From contig NZ_WWEQ01000005.1 in NCBI RefSeq assembly GCF_009857845.1, positions 1 to 64,000 of the forward strand: a stretch of 64,000 nt of DNA, written 5' to 3'. The notes beneath the pieces were generated by a model, which saw only the letters and a program-made list of their open reading frames with translations, searched no databases and was not told the origin of the DNA. The stretch is from Brevibacterium rongguiense. GTDB taxonomy: Bacteria > Actinomycetota > Actinomycetes > Actinomycetales > Brevibacteriaceae. The translations under genes were made by a program, and so were the position numbers. This document shows positions 47,142 through 56,305 of the stretch, piece after piece (position 1 is the first letter of the stretch; the number at the start of each line of letters is the position of its first letter).

Positions 47142-48944
47142 TCAGGCGGGCGCGAGGCGCGCGGTGCCGAGGATGGCGTCGAGTGCCGCACCCAGCCGGG
47201 CGCGCGCCTCGGCCGCATCGGCGGCGGCGGGGAACCGCGCTGCGATGACGCGGTCGGGGCGCACGAGGAGGGCCCCTGCGTCGCCCACCGAGCGCAGCCG
47301 GTCCCACTCGGCGAAGACGTCGTGCCATTGGCCGCCCTGCGCGATCTGGACGAGCTCGAGTCCCGGGCGGCCCGCGGCGGCGGCCTGCGCATTGAACTCG
47401 TCGACGGCCTGGCGCCAGGCGGCATCGTCGATGCCGGTGACGAGGGCGAAGCGGCCGTGGCCCACGACGTCGATGCTCGACTGGGCCCGGCGCTCGCGCT
47501 CGATGCGCGCATGCGGGAGCATGGCCCCGGGGCGGGCGCTGGGCTCGAAGTGGAGGTTGGGGTCGCGGTCGGCCGGGCGTTCGGGAGCCTCGTCGGCCGG
47601 GTCCGCGAGCACGGCGGTGGAGGCGTAACGGACGTCCATCTCCGTGCCGAGCGCGTTGAACTGGTGGTTCTGCAGCTCGATCGCCGTGTTGAACTCGTCC
47701 CGGCGGGCCCGCGCGGCCTCGCCGGGGCCGAACAGCGCGTCGAGCGCGGCCCAGCCCTCCTCGGCGCTCTGACCCGGCTCGAAGCCGAGCGCGCGCGAGA
47801 TCCCGGCCATGTCCTCCACGCTCTTGAGGGCGCGGTCGACGACGTGGCGGCCCACGGGCTGGCGCTCGGCGGAGTAGGTGTCGAGCAGCGCGTCGCCGGC
47901 CTGCCCGCGCAGCACGGCGGCGAGCTTCCAGGCCAGGTTGAACGCATCCTGCGCGGAGGTGTTCGTGCCCAGGCCGTTGGCCGGCGGATGGCGGTGCGCG
48001 GCATCCCCGGCGAGGAACGCCCGCCCGCGCCGGTAGTCATCGGCGACGAGGTGGTTGATCGACCACTTCGAGGCGCTCTTGATGGTGATCTCCACGTCCG
48101 GATCGCCGATCGTCAGGCGGGCGCGCTCGATGAGCGCCTCCTCGGACATGTCCGGCTCCTCGGCCGGGTCGTACATGACGAGGAGGACCCACTCGGTGAA
48201 CGGCGTGACGTTGATCCACGTGCCGGAGCCCACCCAGTAGTCATTGCCCGGCTGCGCCATCCAGTACAGCGTGCCGCGGCGGTGCTCGCAGTACTGCGTG
48301 AGATCGGCCTCGAGCCAGATGTTGAGCGCCGCCCCCAGGTCCGTCTCCCCGGTGAAGGAGAAGCCCAGCTGCTTCGCGACGCGGCTGCGCGCGCCGTCCG
48401 CTCCCACGGCGTAGCGGGCGCGCAGGGCGGACTCGGCCCCCGTCCGGCGGTCGCGAACCCTCGCCGTCACACCCGCCTCGTCCTGGGCGACGGCGATGAG
48501 CTCGGTGTCGAAGCGCACCTGGGCGCCGGCGGCCAGCGCCCCGTCGAGCAGGACGGGCTCGAGGCGGTGCTGGGGGACGTTGCACATGGCGGTGGGGCTC
48601 GCGGCCTCGTAGTCGGAGCTGCGCTCGACGCCGGCGCCCCAGGTCTCGAGGCACGCGATCTCGCGGCCGGCGAAGCTCGTGGCCCACACGTTGTTGCGCA
48701 GGTACGAGTTGTCCGTGGCCACGGCCCGCACGGCAGCCTCGAGGCCCAGGTCGCGGTAGACCTCCATGGCCCGCTGGTTCGTGATGTGGGCGCGCGGGGA
48801 GTGGGCGGTCGATGGGTACTTGGTGATCGTCAGCGCGTCCACCCCCTCGCGGGCGAGCAGGTTCGCCAGGGTGAGGCCGGCCGGGCCGGCGCCCACGACG
48901 AGGACATCGACGTCATAGGGGGTGTGCGCTGCTGTCGTGTTCAC
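47142..48944 (-). CDS. FAD-dependent aromatic monooxygenase, TfdB-like
   Basis: 600 residues. FAD motif GAGPAG at 18-23; SPRAHITNQRAMEVYRDLGLE, NNVWATSFAGREIACLETWG, YAVGADGARSRVAKQLG and FLAGDAAHRHPPANGLGTN follow, with a thioredoxin-like C-terminal domain. The pattern is closest to 2,4-dichlorophenol 6-monooxygenase and other phenol hydroxylases, which add an ortho OH using NADPH and O2. The true substrate is unknown. GTG 48944 has AAGGAG 7 nt upstream. It leads the operon with the MetE-like and DUF1445 genes and is divergent from a GntR regulator. Confidence 0.87.
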   Translation of the reverse strand: MNTTAAHTPYDVDVLVVGAGPAGLTLANLLAREGVDALTITKYPSTAHSPRAHITNQRAMEVYRDLGLEAAVRAVATDNSYLRNNVWATSFAGREIACLETWGAGVERSSDYEAASPTAMCNVPQHRLEPVLLDGALAAGAQVRFDTELIAVAQDEAGVTARVRDRRTGAESALRARYAVGADGARSRVAKQLGFSFTGETDLGAALNIWLEADLTQYCEHRRGTLYWMAQPGNDYWVGSGTWINVTPFTEWVLLVMYDPAEEPDMSEEALIERARLTIGDPDVEITIKSASKWSINHLVADDYRRGRAFLAGDAAHRHPPANGLGTNTSAQDAFNLAWKLAAVLRGQAGDALLDTYSAERQPVGRHVVDRALKSVEDMAGISRALGFEPGQSAEEGWAALDALFGPGEAARARRDEFNTAIELQNHQFNALGTEMDVRYASTAVLADPADEAPERPADRDPNLHFEPSARPGAMLPHARIERERRAQSSIDVVGHGRFALVTGIDDAAWRQAVDEFNAQAAAAGRPGLELVQIAQGGQWHDVFAEWDRLRSVGDAGALLVRPDRVIAARFPAAADAAEARARLGAALDAILGTARLAPA

Positions 48945-48963
48945 CGTTGCTCTCCTTTGAGTG

Positions 48964-49027
48964 GCGGTGCTGCGAAATGGCGGTGCCGTGAAGCGGCGAT
49001 GCTGCGAGACTGCGGTGCCGAGCGGGT
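48964..49027 (-). repeat. Four 16-bp direct repeats upstream of the monooxygenase gene
   Basis: GCGRTGCYG recurs at 48964, 48980, 48996 and 49012: exactly 16 bp apart, with A/G-rich variable parts between. The array lies between the inverted repeat at 49050 and the start codon at 48944, so it is in the leader or promoter of the operon. Confidence 0.85.
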
Positions 49028-49049
49028 GCATTGCTCCGCTGTTCACCAT

Positions 49050-49089
49050 GACTGCTATTCATCATGATTGATTATGATGAATAGCAGTC
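49050..49089. promoter_or_regulatory. 16-bp inverted repeat, probable regulator operator
   Basis: Perfectly complementary arms (49050-49065 and 49074-49089) around GATTGATT, A/T-rich in a G/C-rich genome, midway between divergent genes. TATGAT (plus strand, 49073-49078) and CATAAT (minus strand, 49071-49076) lie within it and could be -10 boxes for both directions. The neighbouring FCD-type GntR protein is the obvious candidate to bind it. Confidence 0.75.
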
Positions 49090-49196
49090 TGCGCCCCGCA
49101 CCCCCTGTTGTCAACAGTTCAACTACCGTGGGGCCGGGTCTCGGCGCAGGCGCGGGGGCTTGACGACGAAGCCGAGGCTCGACGAAGGAGGACCGG

Positions 49197-49874
49197 ATGT
49201 CGCGGATCGACGACGCGGTCGAGGCGCTCAGGGGTGTCCTCGCGGGCGCCGAGCCCGGCCAGCGGCTCGGCACGAAGGACGAGCTGCAGGCGCGGGCCGG
49301 CGTGTCCAAGGGGACGTTTGCCGAGGCCCTGCGCCTGCTGCGCGCCAGCGGTGCCGTCGAGCTGCGCCCAGGGCCCGGCGGTGGTCTCTTCGCGGGTGCG
49401 CCCACCCCGGTCGCCCGGTTGGGCAATTCGCTGCTCGCCCTCGATGCGGCCGCCGCGGACGTGGGCGAGGCCGTGCGGATCCGCGACGCCCTCGACCCCC
49501 TGCTCGTCGAGGACGCCGTCGCGCACGGCACGCCCGCGGGCTATGCGGAGCTGCGGGCCGCGCTGGCCCGGATGGAGGCCGCGGTGGCGGACCCGGAGGA
49601 GTTCGTGCGCGCGAACTGGGAGCTCCACCGCCGCATCGCGGAGCTGAGCCCGAACGCGCTGCTGCGCTCGATCTACCTCAGCCTCCTCGACATCGTCGAG
49701 GAGCACACGACGGCTGTCCTCCCGGCCCCGGAGGAGCCCCTGGCCCCGTATGTGCGCCGGCGCCTGGGCGTGCACGCGGACCTCGTCGCCGCGATCGAGT
49801 CCCGCGAGCGCGCCGAGGCGCTGCGCCTGACCGAGGTCCACCGCGTCTCCGGTGGAGCGGGCGGCGACCGGTAG
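49197..49874 (+). CDS. GntR-family regulator with FCD domain
   Basis: 225 residues. An N-terminal winged helix (about 5-70: LGTKDELQARAGVSKGTFAEALRLLRASGAVELRPGPGGGLF) and an FCD ligand-binding domain (about 85-215) with ANWELHRRIAELS. FCD regulators bind organic acids or other catabolic intermediates. AAGGAG lies 6 nt before the ATG. It probably controls the divergent monooxygenase operon and itself through the inverted repeat at 49050. Confidence 0.86.
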   Translation: MSRIDDAVEALRGVLAGAEPGQRLGTKDELQARAGVSKGTFAEALRLLRASGAVELRPGPGGGLFAGAPTPVARLGNSLLALDAAAADVGEAVRIRDALDPLLVEDAVAHGTPAGYAELRAALARMEAAVADPEEFVRANWELHRRIAELSPNALLRSIYLSLLDIVEEHTTAVLPAPEEPLAPYVRRRLGVHADLVAAIESRERAEALRLTEVHRVSGGAGGDR

Positions 49875-49889
49875 CCGGCCGCCGCCCCC

Positions 49890-51107
49890 TCAGTGCCGGC
49901 CGCGGTGGGCGCCGCGCTCCTTGGCCTTGGCGATCAGGTGCCCCACGACGATGAGCACGAGGCCTGCCAGCGTCCATGCGATGAGCGTCCACCAGGCCTG
50001 GCCGAGCGGTGCGTCGGGGAAGTAGGACAGGTCGCGCAGCAGGGTGCCCGCTGCGCCGGGGACGAAGTACTGCCCGATCTCACCCCAGTGCCAGGCGAGG
50101 AACTCCTTGGGCTGGGACAGCGAGGAGATGGGATTGCCCACGAACATCGTGAGCAGGGCGCCCAGCGCGATGCCCGCCGGGCCGATGAGCGAGACGAAGC
50201 CGTTGACGATCGCAGCCGTGGAGGCGATCGCGAGGCCGGCGGCGAGCATGTTGAGTCCGAAGGAGCCCTGGAGGATGCCGAACCACCCCTGGAGGATGCC
50301 TGCGAGCGCGAGGCCGCCCACGGCGCCGTAGGCGATGACGGCCACGACGCGCATCCGGCGGCTGTGGACCAGGGTGCTGATGAGCACGCCGCCCACGATG
50401 CCGCCGATCGTCAGCGGCAGGCCGGCGATCGCCAGGCCGGAGCCGTTCGGATCGTTGTCGTTGAGCGGCACGATGTCCGTCACCGTGATGTTCGGGACCT
50501 CCTGCTTGGCCGCCGACTTCGACGTGGAGGACTTCGAATCCGAGGACTGTGAGGACGAGGACTGCGAGCCCTGCCCGGCGCCCGACTGGGCGGACTGCAT
50601 GGCCTTCTGCATCTTGCCCAGGGCCGACTGCATGCCCTCCAGGGCCTGTGCGTCGATCTTCAGCTGCATCTGCGTGCCCATGGTCTTCAGCTGCTGGGCG
50701 ACGGCCGGCGAGCCCGCGCTGGCGGTGAGGATCTCCGGGCTGTCCCCGCTTATGATGACCGCGCCGTAGACGTCGCGGTGGCGGATCTGGTCGACCGCGG
50801 CGGCGCGGCTGTCGGCCTCGCGGACGTCGAGGAGTCCGTCGGGGGCGCTGTCCTCGAGCTGGTCGATCTGCTTCTGCGATCCCACGACGGCGACCGGGAG
50901 GTTCTTCGCCTCTGCGGTGACCGTCGGCCAGCTGAAGGCGAGCAGGACGAGGCTGACGATCGCGGCGGCGACGACGGCGATGCCGATGGCGCGCAGCCAC
51001 ATGACGGGGTGCAGGCGCGAGGTTGCGGGCACGTCGTGCGAGGCGGTGGAGCCGGCGGGGGATTCGACGGGCGCGGGGCGGCGCTCCGGCGCGGGGATTT
51101 CGGGCAT
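49890..51107 (-). CDS. YhgE/Pip-like membrane protein (ABC-2 permease type)
   Basis: 405 residues. One membrane segment near residue 40, an external domain with a serine/glutamine-rich linker (about 175-205), and about five membrane segments (225-395). The plan fits the YhgE/Pip and DUF3533 group of ABC-2-like permeases. No ATPase gene is adjacent. Paired divergently with a TetR regulator, it may serve efflux or stress resistance. GGAGG precedes the ATG by 8 nt. Confidence 0.7.
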   Translation of the reverse strand: MPEIPAPERRPAPVESPAGSTASHDVPATSRLHPVMWLRAIGIAVVAAAIVSLVLLAFSWPTVTAEAKNLPVAVVGSQKQIDQLEDSAPDGLLDVREADSRAAAVDQIRHRDVYGAVIISGDSPEILTASAGSPAVAQQLKTMGTQMQLKIDAQALEGMQSALGKMQKAMQSAQSGAGQGSQSSSSQSSDSKSSTSKSAAKQEVPNITVTDIVPLNDNDPNGSGLAIAGLPLTIGGIVGGVLISTLVHSRRMRVVAVIAYGAVGGLALAGILQGWFGILQGSFGLNMLAAGLAIASTAAIVNGFVSLIGPAGIALGALLTMFVGNPISSLSQPKEFLAWHWGEIGQYFVPGAAGTLLRDLSYFPDAPLGQAWWTLIAWTLAGLVLIVVGHLIAKAKERGAHRGRH

Positions 51108-51127
51108 GGGGGAAACCTCCGATTGAA

Positions 51128-51141
51128 AACGAATACTCGTT
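51128..51141. promoter_or_regulatory. Palindrome AACGAATACTCGTT, possible TetR operator
   Basis: AACGA-ATAC-TCGTT lies in the 90-bp gap between the permease and TetR genes. A related half-site, AATGAGCG at 51173-51180, mirrors CGTTCATT at 51138-51145. TATGAT at 51148-51153 is a likely -10 for the TetR gene. Confidence 0.5.
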
Positions 51142-51197
51142 CATTGTTATGATGGGGTCGTTCCGTGTCAAGAATGAGCGTTCGTATGGGAGGCAGA

Positions 51198-51794
51198 GTG
51201 CCGAAGGTCACAGAGGAGCACCGGGCGGCGATGCGGCGGCGCATCCAGGACGCCGCGCTCGCCTGCATTGCGCGCAGCGGCTTCGCCGGGGCCTCGATGT
51301 CCGACATCGTCAAGGAGGCGGGGCTGTCCGCCGGGGCCGTGTACGTCTACTACTCGGGCAAGGGCGAGCTCGCCGTCGATGCGGGGCGGCGCGTCATGGA
51401 GGGGCGGCTGCGCGAGCTCGTGGAGATGAGCGAGGCGGCGGATCCGGAGCCCCCCGCAGTGGTCATCCCCCGCCTCGTCGCGCGGATCCTCGGGGAGGAC
51501 GAGACGGCCGGCCTGGCGCTCCAGGTGTGGGGCGAGGCGGCCTACGACCCGGAATTCGCCGGGCTCGCCCGGGAGATCTTCGCGGAGATCAGCGCGCGCT
51601 TCGAGGACTACCTGCGCGCGTGGTTCGCCCGCGGTGCGGGGCTGGGCGAGGAGGCCGCGGCCGCACGGGCCGTCGTGCTGGCCCCCGCCGTCATGGCGCT
51701 CATGCAGGGGTGCCTCGTGCAGACCACGATCCTGGGCGGCACTGCGGCCGCCCGCTGCCGCGCGTCGATCGCGGCCCTGCTCGACGGGCTCTGA
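51198..51794 (+). CDS. TetR-family regulator
   Basis: 198 residues. HTH in the first 60: RRIQDAALACIARSGFAGASMSDIVKEAGLSAGAVYVYYSGKGEL, typical TetR. The C-terminal domain (ligand binding, dimer) is not specific. GTG 51198 follows GGGAGG by 4 nt; ATG 51186, ATG 51174 and GTG 51165 are possible earlier starts. It probably represses the divergent permease gene. Confidence 0.83.
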   Translation: MPKVTEEHRAAMRRRIQDAALACIARSGFAGASMSDIVKEAGLSAGAVYVYYSGKGELAVDAGRRVMEGRLRELVEMSEAADPEPPAVVIPRLVARILGEDETAGLALQVWGEAAYDPEFAGLAREIFAEISARFEDYLRAWFARGAGLGEEAAAARAVVLAPAVMALMQGCLVQTTILGGTAAARCRASIAALLDGL

Positions 51795-51800
51795 GCGGGC

Positions 51801-54131
51801 TCAGCCGAAGTGGCGCGGCAGCGTCGCGGCGTGGACCTCGCGCAGCCGGGCGACGGGCAGTGCGAAGCTGCCCGTGACGTCGAGCACCGGCTCGGACTCG
51901 CCCGCGTCGGTCATGCCGATGCGCTGGTGGGCGAAGCCGCGGGCGGTGCACATATCGGTGAAGCGGATCTCCTCCGAGCGCGGCACCGCGACGATCGCCC
52001 TGGCGCTGGACTCGGAGAACAGGGCGGTGAACGCGTCGATGCCGTCGCGCTCGCACAGCTCGTCGAGCCACACCCGCGCACCCGTGCCGAAGCGCATGCA
52101 CGCCTCGGCAAGCGCGATCGCCAGGCCGCCCTCGGACAGGTCGTGGGCGGCATCGACCATCCCGTCGCGCGAGGCGTTGATGAGGATGTCCGCCAGTGTC
52201 GCCTCGGCCTCGGGGTCGAAGCGCGGGGGCACACCGCCCAGGTGGTCGTGGACCACCCCGGCCCAGGCGGAGCCGTCGACCTCCGCGCGGGTGGTGCCGA
52301 GCAGGTAGATCGTCAGCCCGGACTCGCGCCAGCCCGACGGGGTGCGGCGGGCGACGTCGTCGAGCACGCCCAGCACCCCCACCACCGGTGTCGGGTGGAT
52401 GGCCACCCCGCCGGTCTGGTTGTACAGCGAGACGTTGCCGCCGGTCACGGGCACGCCCAGGTCCTGGCAGCCGCGTGCCAGGCCCTCGACGGCCTGCGCG
52501 AACTGCCACATGATCTCCGGGTCCTCCGGCGAGCCGAAGTTCAGGCAGTCGGTGACGGCCAGCGGCCGCGCCCCGGTCGCGGCGACGTTGCGGTAGGCCT
52601 CGGCGAGCGCGAGCTGCGCACCGCGGGCGGGGTCGAGGTAGCCGTAGCGGCCGTTGGCGTCGGTGGAGATCGCGATGCCCAGCCCCGTGGCCTCGTCGAT
52701 GCGGATGACCCCGGCGTCATCCGGGAAGGCCAGGGCGGTGTTGCCCTGCACGTAGCGGTCGTACTGGTTCGTCACCCACTCCTTCGACGCGAGGTTGGGC
52801 GAGCCGAGCAGCGTCAGGAGGGTCTCCCCGAGGGCTGGCCCGTCCTCCGGGCGGGCCAGGCCGGCTGCTGCCACGGTGTCCGCGGCCACGGCCTCCGTCC
52901 AGGACGGGCGCTCGAAGGGCCGCTCGTAGACGGGGCCGCTGACCGCGACCGTCTCCGGTGGCACGTCGACGATGACGTCGCCGTGCCAGTCGATGATGAG
53001 CCGGCCGGTGTCCGTGACCTCGCCCAGCACGCTAGTCTCGACCTCCCAGCGCTGCGTGATCGCGAGGAACTCCGCGAGCTTGTCGGGGCGCACGACCGCC
53101 ATCATCCGCTCCTGTGACTCACTCATGAGGATCTCCTCCGGCGTGAGCGTGGGGTCGCGCAGCAGCACGTCGTCGAGCGCGATGCGCATGCCGCCGTCGC
53201 CGTTGGCGGCGAGCTCCGAGGTGGCGCAGGAGATGCCGGCCGCCCCGAGGTCCTGGATGCCCTCGACCGCATCCGCGGCGAAGAGCTCGAGGCAGCACTC
53301 GATGAGCACCTTCTCCGCGAACGGGTCGCCCACCTGGACGGCGGGCCGCTTGGCCGGCTTCGTGTCGTCGAAGGACTCCGAGGCGAGGATCGAGGCGCCG
53401 CCGATCCCGTCGCCGCCCGTGCGCGCGCCGAACAGCACGACCTTGTTGCCGGCGCCCTTCGCGTTGGCCAGGCGGATGTCCTCGTGGCGCATGACGCCCA
53501 CGGCCAGCGCGTTGACGAGCGGGTTGCCCTGGTAGACCGCATCGAAGACGACCTCGCCGCCGATGTTGGGCAGGCCCAGGCAGTTGCCGTAGCCGCCCAC
53601 GCCCGCCACGACGCCGTGGGCGACGCGGGCGGTGTCCGGGCTGTCGATCGCCCCGAAGCGCAGCTGGTCCATGACGGCCACGGGCCGGGCGCCCATCGAG
53701 ATGATGTCGCGCACGATGCCGCCCACGCCGGTCGCGGCGCCCTGATAGGGCTCGACGTAGGAGGGGTGGTTGTGCGATTCGACCTTGAACGTCACCGCCC
53801 AGCCGCCGCCGATGTCGACGACGCCGGCGTTCTCGCCCATGCCCACGAGCAGGTTCTCCGTCATCTCCGGCGTGACGAAGTCGCCGAACTTGCGCAGGTG
53901 GACCTTCGAGGACTTGTACGAGCAGTGCTCGGACCACATGACGGAGTACATCGCGAGCTCTGCCGAGGTGGGCCGCCGGCCCAGGATCTCCTTGATCCGG
54001 GCGTACTCATCGGCCTTGAGGCCCAGCTCCGCGTAGGGCTGCTCGACGTCCGGGTGGGCCGCCGCGTACTCGACGGTCTCCTTGACCTGCTTGTCGTCGG
54101 CGGGCGGGGCGGCGGGCTGGGGGCTCGTCAT
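51801..54131 (-). CDS. purL: Phosphoribosylformylglycinamidine synthase, large subunit
   Basis: 776 residues, the small-type PurL that needs PurS and Pur[39 protein letters not shown] and [14 protein letters not shown] are conserved, with two repeated AIRS-like halves. It turns formylglycinamide ribotide, glutamine and ATP into the amidine in purine synthesis. TAGACT at 54168 is a likely -10 and AAAGGA lies near the ATG. purQ and purS are about 6 kb away. Confidence 0.96.
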   Translation of the reverse strand: MTSPQPAAPPADDKQVKETVEYAAAHPDVEQPYAELGLKADEYARIKEILGRRPTSAELAMYSVMWSEHCSYKSSKVHLRKFGDFVTPEMTENLLVGMGENAGVVDIGGGWAVTFKVESHNHPSYVEPYQGAATGVGGIVRDIISMGARPVAVMDQLRFGAIDSPDTARVAHGVVAGVGGYGNCLGLPNIGGEVVFDAVYQGNPLVNALAVGVMRHEDIRLANAKGAGNKVVLFGARTGGDGIGGASILASESFDDTKPAKRPAVQVGDPFAEKVLIECCLELFAADAVEGIQDLGAAGISCATSELAANGDGGMRIALDDVLLRDPTLTPEEILMSESQERMMAVVRPDKLAEFLAITQRWEVETSVLGEVTDTGRLIIDWHGDVIVDVPPETVAVSGPVYERPFERPSWTEAVAADTVAAAGLARPEDGPALGETLLTLLGSPNLASKEWVTNQYDRYVQGNTALAFPDDAGVIRIDEATGLGIAISTDANGRYGYLDPARGAQLALAEAYRNVAATGARPLAVTDCLNFGSPEDPEIMWQFAQAVEGLARGCQDLGVPVTGGNVSLYNQTGGVAIHPTPVVGVLGVLDDVARRTPSGWRESGLTIYLLGTTRAEVDGSAWAGVVHDHLGGVPPRFDPEAEATLADILINASRDGMVDAAHDLSEGGLAIALAEACMRFGTGARVWLDELCERDGIDAFTALFSESSARAIVAVPRSEEIRFTDMCTARGFAHQRIGMTDAGESEPVLDVTGSFALPVARLREVHAATLPRHFG

Positions 54132-54167
54132 GGGAGGCGGCGTCCTTTCTCGAACTGATCCGCGCTC

Positions 54168-54173
54168 AGTCTA
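54168..54173 (-). promoter_or_regulatory. -10 hexamer TAGACT of purL
   Basis: TAGACT in the 52-bp gap before purL; predicted leader of about 30 nt with AAAGGA. Confidence 0.45.
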
Positions 54174-54183
54174 GCCGCGCCGC

Positions 54184-55428
54184 TCAGGCGTTGGGTGCGG
54201 CGCTCGTCCCCGCTCCCCGGCGCCGGATCGCCGGCAGCTCGATGCGCCCGCTCGTCGTGGGGCGGGCCGCCGCGCCCGCTCCGTGGTCCCCGCCCGCACC
54301 GCAGCACGGGGACCCGGCGGCGCCCGCCGGCGCGGGGATGTCCGCGCTGAGGGGCGCCTCGGCGGCCGTGCCGGGGCCGTGCACTGGGTCAGTGCCGGGC
54401 TCCGCGCCGACGCCGGGCTCGGGGCCGTCCGGCAGCGCGGCGAGGAGCGCCTGGGCGTCCTGGCCGAGGATCTCGAAGCCGCCGTCGACGATCATCTCGA
54501 TGTCCGCGCGCGCGGCCTGGCCCTCGCTCGTGAGGTAGTCGCCCAGGAACAGGGAGTTGACGACGTGGAGGGCCAGCGGCTGGAGCGTGCGCAGGTGCAT
54601 CTCGCGCCCGCCGGCCATGCGCAGCTCGCGGTCGGGGCACATGAGGCGCACGACCGCGAGGATCCGCAGGCTGCGGCGCGGGTCGAGGTCGCGGATGTGC
54701 CCGAGCGGGGTGCCCTCGAACGGGATGAGGAAGTTCACGGGGATCGAGTCGGAGCCGATCTCGCGCAGCGCCTCGACGGCCTCGACGAGCTGCTCGTCCG
54801 TCTCGCCCATGCCCACGATGAGGCCGGAGCAGGGGGACAGGCCGGCGTCGCGGGCGCGGGCCACCGTGTCCGCCCGGTCGGCGTACGTGTGGGTCGAGCA
54901 GATGTCCTCATAGCGCGACTCGGCGGTGTTGAGGTTGTGGTTGTAGGCGTCGACGCCCGCCTTGCGCAGGGCATCGGCCTGCCCGTCCTTGAGGAAGCCC
55001 AGGCAGGCGCACACCTCGACGCCGGGGTGGGCCTCCTTGAGCCGCTCGGTGAAGCCGGCCACGCGCCCGATGTCGCGGTGGGAGGGCCCGCGCCCCGAGG
55101 CGACGAGGCACACCCGGGAGGCGCCGCCGCCGATTCCGGCCCCGGCCTGCCCGACGACCTCGTCGGGCTTGAGCCACGAGTACTTGAGGATGTCCGTCGT
55201 GGAGCCCAGGCGCTGGGAGCAGTAGCCGCAGTCCTCGGGGCACAGTCCGGACTTGAGGTTGATGAGGTAGTTGACCTTCACGAGGTTGGCGAAGAAGCGG
55301 CGGCGCACGCGCCCCGCCGCGGCCACGAGGTCGAGGAGCTGGTGGTCCGGGGTGCGCAGGAGTGCGAGGGCGGCCTCGCGGGGCAAGGGGCGGCCGGCAA
55401 TGGCGTCATCGGCAAAGGCACTGAACAT
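54184..55428 (-). CDS. bioB: Biotin synthase
   Basis: 414 residues. Radical-SAM cysteines C63, C67 and C70 (CPEDCGYC), then [34 protein letters not shown] and [13 protein letters not shown]. It inserts sulfur into dethiobiotin. The core ends near residue 335; a further ~80 residues are A/G/P-rich and contain [11 protein letters not shown], an extension not seen in E. coli BioB (346 residues). No other bio gene is adjacent. The ATG is 6 nt behind AATACT and lies inside an operator-like palindrome. Confidence 0.94.
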   Translation of the reverse strand: MFSAFADDAIAGRPLPREAALALLRTPDHQLLDLVAAAGRVRRRFFANLVKVNYLINLKSGLCPEDCGYCSQRLGSTTDILKYSWLKPDEVVGQAGAGIGGGASRVCLVASGRGPSHRDIGRVAGFTERLKEAHPGVEVCACLGFLKDGQADALRKAGVDAYNHNLNTAESRYEDICSTHTYADRADTVARARDAGLSPCSGLIVGMGETDEQLVEAVEALREIGSDSIPVNFLIPFEGTPLGHIRDLDPRRSLRILAVVRLMCPDRELRMAGGREMHLRTLQPLALHVVNSLFLGDYLTSEGQAARADIEMIVDGGFEILGQDAQALLAALPDGPEPGVGAEPGTDPVHGPGTAAEAPLSADIPAPAGAAGSPCCGAGGDHGAGAAARPTTSGRIELPAIRRRGAGTSAAPNA

Positions 55429-55452
55429 CGTTCAAGTATTGAACACTGTTCA
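55422..55452 (-). promoter_or_regulatory. Two tandem TGAAC-N3-GTTCA palindromes, likely BioQ-type operators
   Basis: TGAACATCGTTCA (55422-55434) and TGAACACTGTTCA (55440-55452) are perfect 13-bp palindromes with centres 18 bp apart. They resemble the BioQ motif (TGAAC-N3-GTTAC) of corynebacteria and mycobacteria. The first covers the bioB start codon and the pair flanks the -10. No bioQ gene is in the window. Confidence 0.7.
55435..55440 (-). promoter_or_regulatory. Possible -10 AATACT, leaderless bioB
   Basis: AATACT, 6 nt, then ATG at 55428; it lies between the two palindromes, so a bound repressor would block it. Confidence 0.45.
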
Positions 55453-55483
55453 GGGCGGTGCAAGTCGGGCGCGCCGACCCGGC

Positions 55484-56263
55484 TCACCCGGCCAGCGGCC
55501 GCACCGTCAGGCACTGCTCGAGCGCCCCCACCGGGCCCTGCTCGTCGTGCAGGACGGTGTGCGTGAGCCCCAGGCCCGTGGGGCCGAAGGACACCGAGGT
55601 GTCATAGCCGAGCCACCCCTCGCCCGGGGTGCGGAACAGGTGGGCGGTGAGGTCGACGTTGGGGAACATCACCCGCGCCGGATCCGCGCGCACCGTGAGC
55701 CCGTTGGCGCCGTCGAAGAGCGCCGCGGCCTGGGCGAGCCGGGTGGCCTCGGCGTCGTCGACGAGGCCCACGTCCGTGCGCAGCCACGTCATCGCCCGCC
55801 CGGGCTCGCGCTGCGCGCGCCGGGACCGCGTCGAGGCGATGAAGCCCCCGGGCCAGACCTCGCTGCCCGACCACTCCGGCAGCTCGTCCGGCCCCGGAAC
55901 CTCCGGCAGCGGGCTCGCGGCCAGCGCCGCGGTGTCCCCGGCCTGCATGAGCCACATCCGGGCGATGACGATCGTCCTGCCGCCGTAGAGCAGCTTGGCC
56001 TCGACGAGCTCGATCGTGCGCCCGGGGCGCAGCACCGAGAGCTGGTAGCTCATCGTGTCCATGGGCACCGTGCCGAGGATGTCGCAGGAGATCCGGCCGA
56101 TCTGCAGGCCGTCGGAGCGCCGCGAGTCGCGATCGCTCTCCACGAGGTGGACGAGGAGGCCGACGGCGGGGGAGATGTGCTGCTCGCGCGGGTCCCACGC
56201 CCCGGAGACGTGCTCGGTGGGGCGGTAGGCCGCGCGGCCCACGCGCTCGAAGTAGACGCTCAT
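55484..56263 (-). CDS. Acyl-CoA thioesterase-like (hotdog) protein
   Basis: 259 residues with the double-hotdog TesB-like plan: [65 protein letters not shown] in the first half and [49 protein letters not shown] in the second. It may hydrolyse acyl-CoAs, but thioesterase activity is inferred from the fold only. The ATG lies 8 nt behind TAGGAT. It is divergent from trhO with about 40 nt between starts. Confidence 0.78.
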   Translation of the reverse strand: MSVYFERVGRAAYRPTEHVSGAWDPREQHISPAVGLLVHLVESDRDSRRSDGLQIGRISCDILGTVPMDTMSYQLSVLRPGRTIELVEAKLLYGGRTIVIARMWLMQAGDTAALAASPLPEVPGPDELPEWSGSEVWPGGFIASTRSRRAQREPGRAMTWLRTDVGLVDDAEATRLAQAAALFDGANGLTVRADPARVMFPNVDLTAHLFRTPGEGWLGYDTSVSFGPTGLGLTHTVLHDEQGPVGALEQCLTVRPLAG

Positions 56264-56271
56264 GGGCCCCC

Positions 56272-56277
56272 ATCCTA
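56272..56277 (-). promoter_or_regulatory. -10 hexamer TAGGAT, leaderless thioesterase gene
   Basis: TAGGAT, 8 nt, then ATG at 56263. Confidence 0.45.
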
Positions 56278-56292
56278 CGGAAGGCCCGCCTC

Positions 56293-56298
56293 TAGACT
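56293..56298 (+). promoter_or_regulatory. -10 hexamer TAGACT, leaderless trhO
   Basis: TAGACT, 7 nt, then ATG at 56306. Confidence 0.5.
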
Positions 56299-56305
56299 GG
56301 GGCGC

